A program made the translations under genes and the position numbers. The notes beneath the pieces are model-generated. The model saw only the letters and a list, made by a program, of their open reading frames with translations. It searched no databases and had not been told where the DNA came from. This document shows positions 5,559 through 5,677 of a DNA stretch of 5,677 nt, in pieces; position 1 is the first letter of the stretch; each line of letters opens with the position of its first letter. The stretch spans positions 1 through 5,677 of the forward strand of contig SYEN01000562.1 of the NCBI GenBank assembly GCA_005800795.1, in the 5' to 3' direction. Source of the DNA: Burkholderiales bacterium. Lineage in GTDB: Bacteria; Pseudomonadota; Gammaproteobacteria; Burkholderiales; SG8-41.

Positions 5559-5585
5559 TGTCATTCCCGTTTGTGCGGGAAGGAT
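5559..5585 (+). repeat. TTCCCG...CGGGAA dispersed-repeat-like hairpin
   Basis: The stretch contains TGTCATTCCCG, then TTTGTG, then CGGGAAGGAT. TTCCCG (5564-5569) and CGGGAA (5576-5581) pair perfectly across a six-base loop. The form GTCATTCCCGC...GCGGGAATCC is, from general knowledge, a short dispersed intergenic repeat in many beta- and gammaproteobacteria, resembling neisserial dRS3. Only one copy is in the window, so its repeat status is an inference. Its 3' arm overlaps a possible ribosome-binding site for the small reading frame at 5593. Confidence 0.5.
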
Positions 5586-5592
5586 AGTTTGA

Positions 5593-5634
5593 ATGGATAT
5601 GCAGTTCACAAAAAAGCCGGCGAGCCAGCCATGA
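5593..5634 (+). CDS. Possible 13-codon leader peptide overlapping the next start (ATGA)
   Basis: An ATG at 5593 opens 13 codons (MDMQFTKKPASQP) and ends with TGA at 5632-5634, which overlaps the ATG at 5631 as ATGA. GGAAGGA (5579-5585 region) lies about eight bases upstream and is a better ribosome-binding site than anything before 5631. This layout would fit a translationally coupled leader. So short a frame can also occur by chance, and nothing in the peptide is recognisable. Confidence 0.25.
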   Translation: MDMQFTKKPASQP

Positions 5635-5677
5635 AAATGATTTCCCCCGACCGCGTGCAATTGTCCGCCGAAGAGGC
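5631..5677 (+). CDS. Start of an unidentified protein, truncated by the window end
   Basis: From the ATG at 5631 the frame is open to the end of the window and gives MKMISPDRVQLSAEEA. Codon choice looks like the neighbouring genes, with GC-rich third positions in most codons. The Shine-Dalgarno is weak (GCGAG around 5620-5624). The gene is divergent from the acyl-CoA dehydrogenase. Sixteen residues are too few to name a family. The ATG two codons later (5637) is an equally possible start. Confidence 0.5.
   Translation, partial: MKMISPDRVQLSAEE

Overview
The window looks like a chromosomal segment of a moderately GC-rich Gram-negative bacterium, most likely a beta- or gammaproteobacterium. 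Three things support this: a YgiQ-type radical SAM protein tail, a lipid-anchored cytochrome P460-family c-type haem protein, and a short TTCCCG...CGGGAA dispersed-repeat hairpin of a kind common in those groups. No tRNA, rRNA, CRISPR array, transposase or phage gene was seen.

Layout: (1) 1-262, + strand, the 3' end of a ygiQ-like gene. (2) 283-993, - strand, a multi-pass membrane protein of unrecognised family. (3) 1096-2070, + strand, a zinc-free quinone-oxidoreductase-type MDR enzyme, divergent from (2) across about 100 bp. (4) 2080-2562, - strand, a PaaI/THEM2-like hotdog thioesterase with a lysine-rich N-terminal tail, convergent with (3) and only 9 bp away. (5) 2837-3385, + strand, a P460-family lipoprotein, divergent from (4). 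(6) 3437-4198, - strand, an atypical SDR. (7) 4260-5444, - strand, an acyl-CoA dehydrogenase upstream of (6), probably transcribed with it. (8) 5445-5630, a divergent intergenic region with a palindrome, a dispersed-repeat hairpin and a possible 13-codon leader. (9) 5631 to the end, the first codons of a + strand gene.

The acyl-CoA dehydrogenase, SDR, thioesterase and MDR reductase all fit acyl-CoA or carbonyl metabolism. Only the dehydrogenase/SDR pair is arranged like an operon, and the other genes alternate in strand. I see no clear multi-gene novel system. The most interesting signals are family members with altered active sites. The P460 protein keeps the CxxCH and the distal arginine but appears to lack the cross-linking lysine. 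The SDR has lost the Tyr and Lys of its catalytic tetrad. The thioesterase has Asn in place of the usual HGG histidine.
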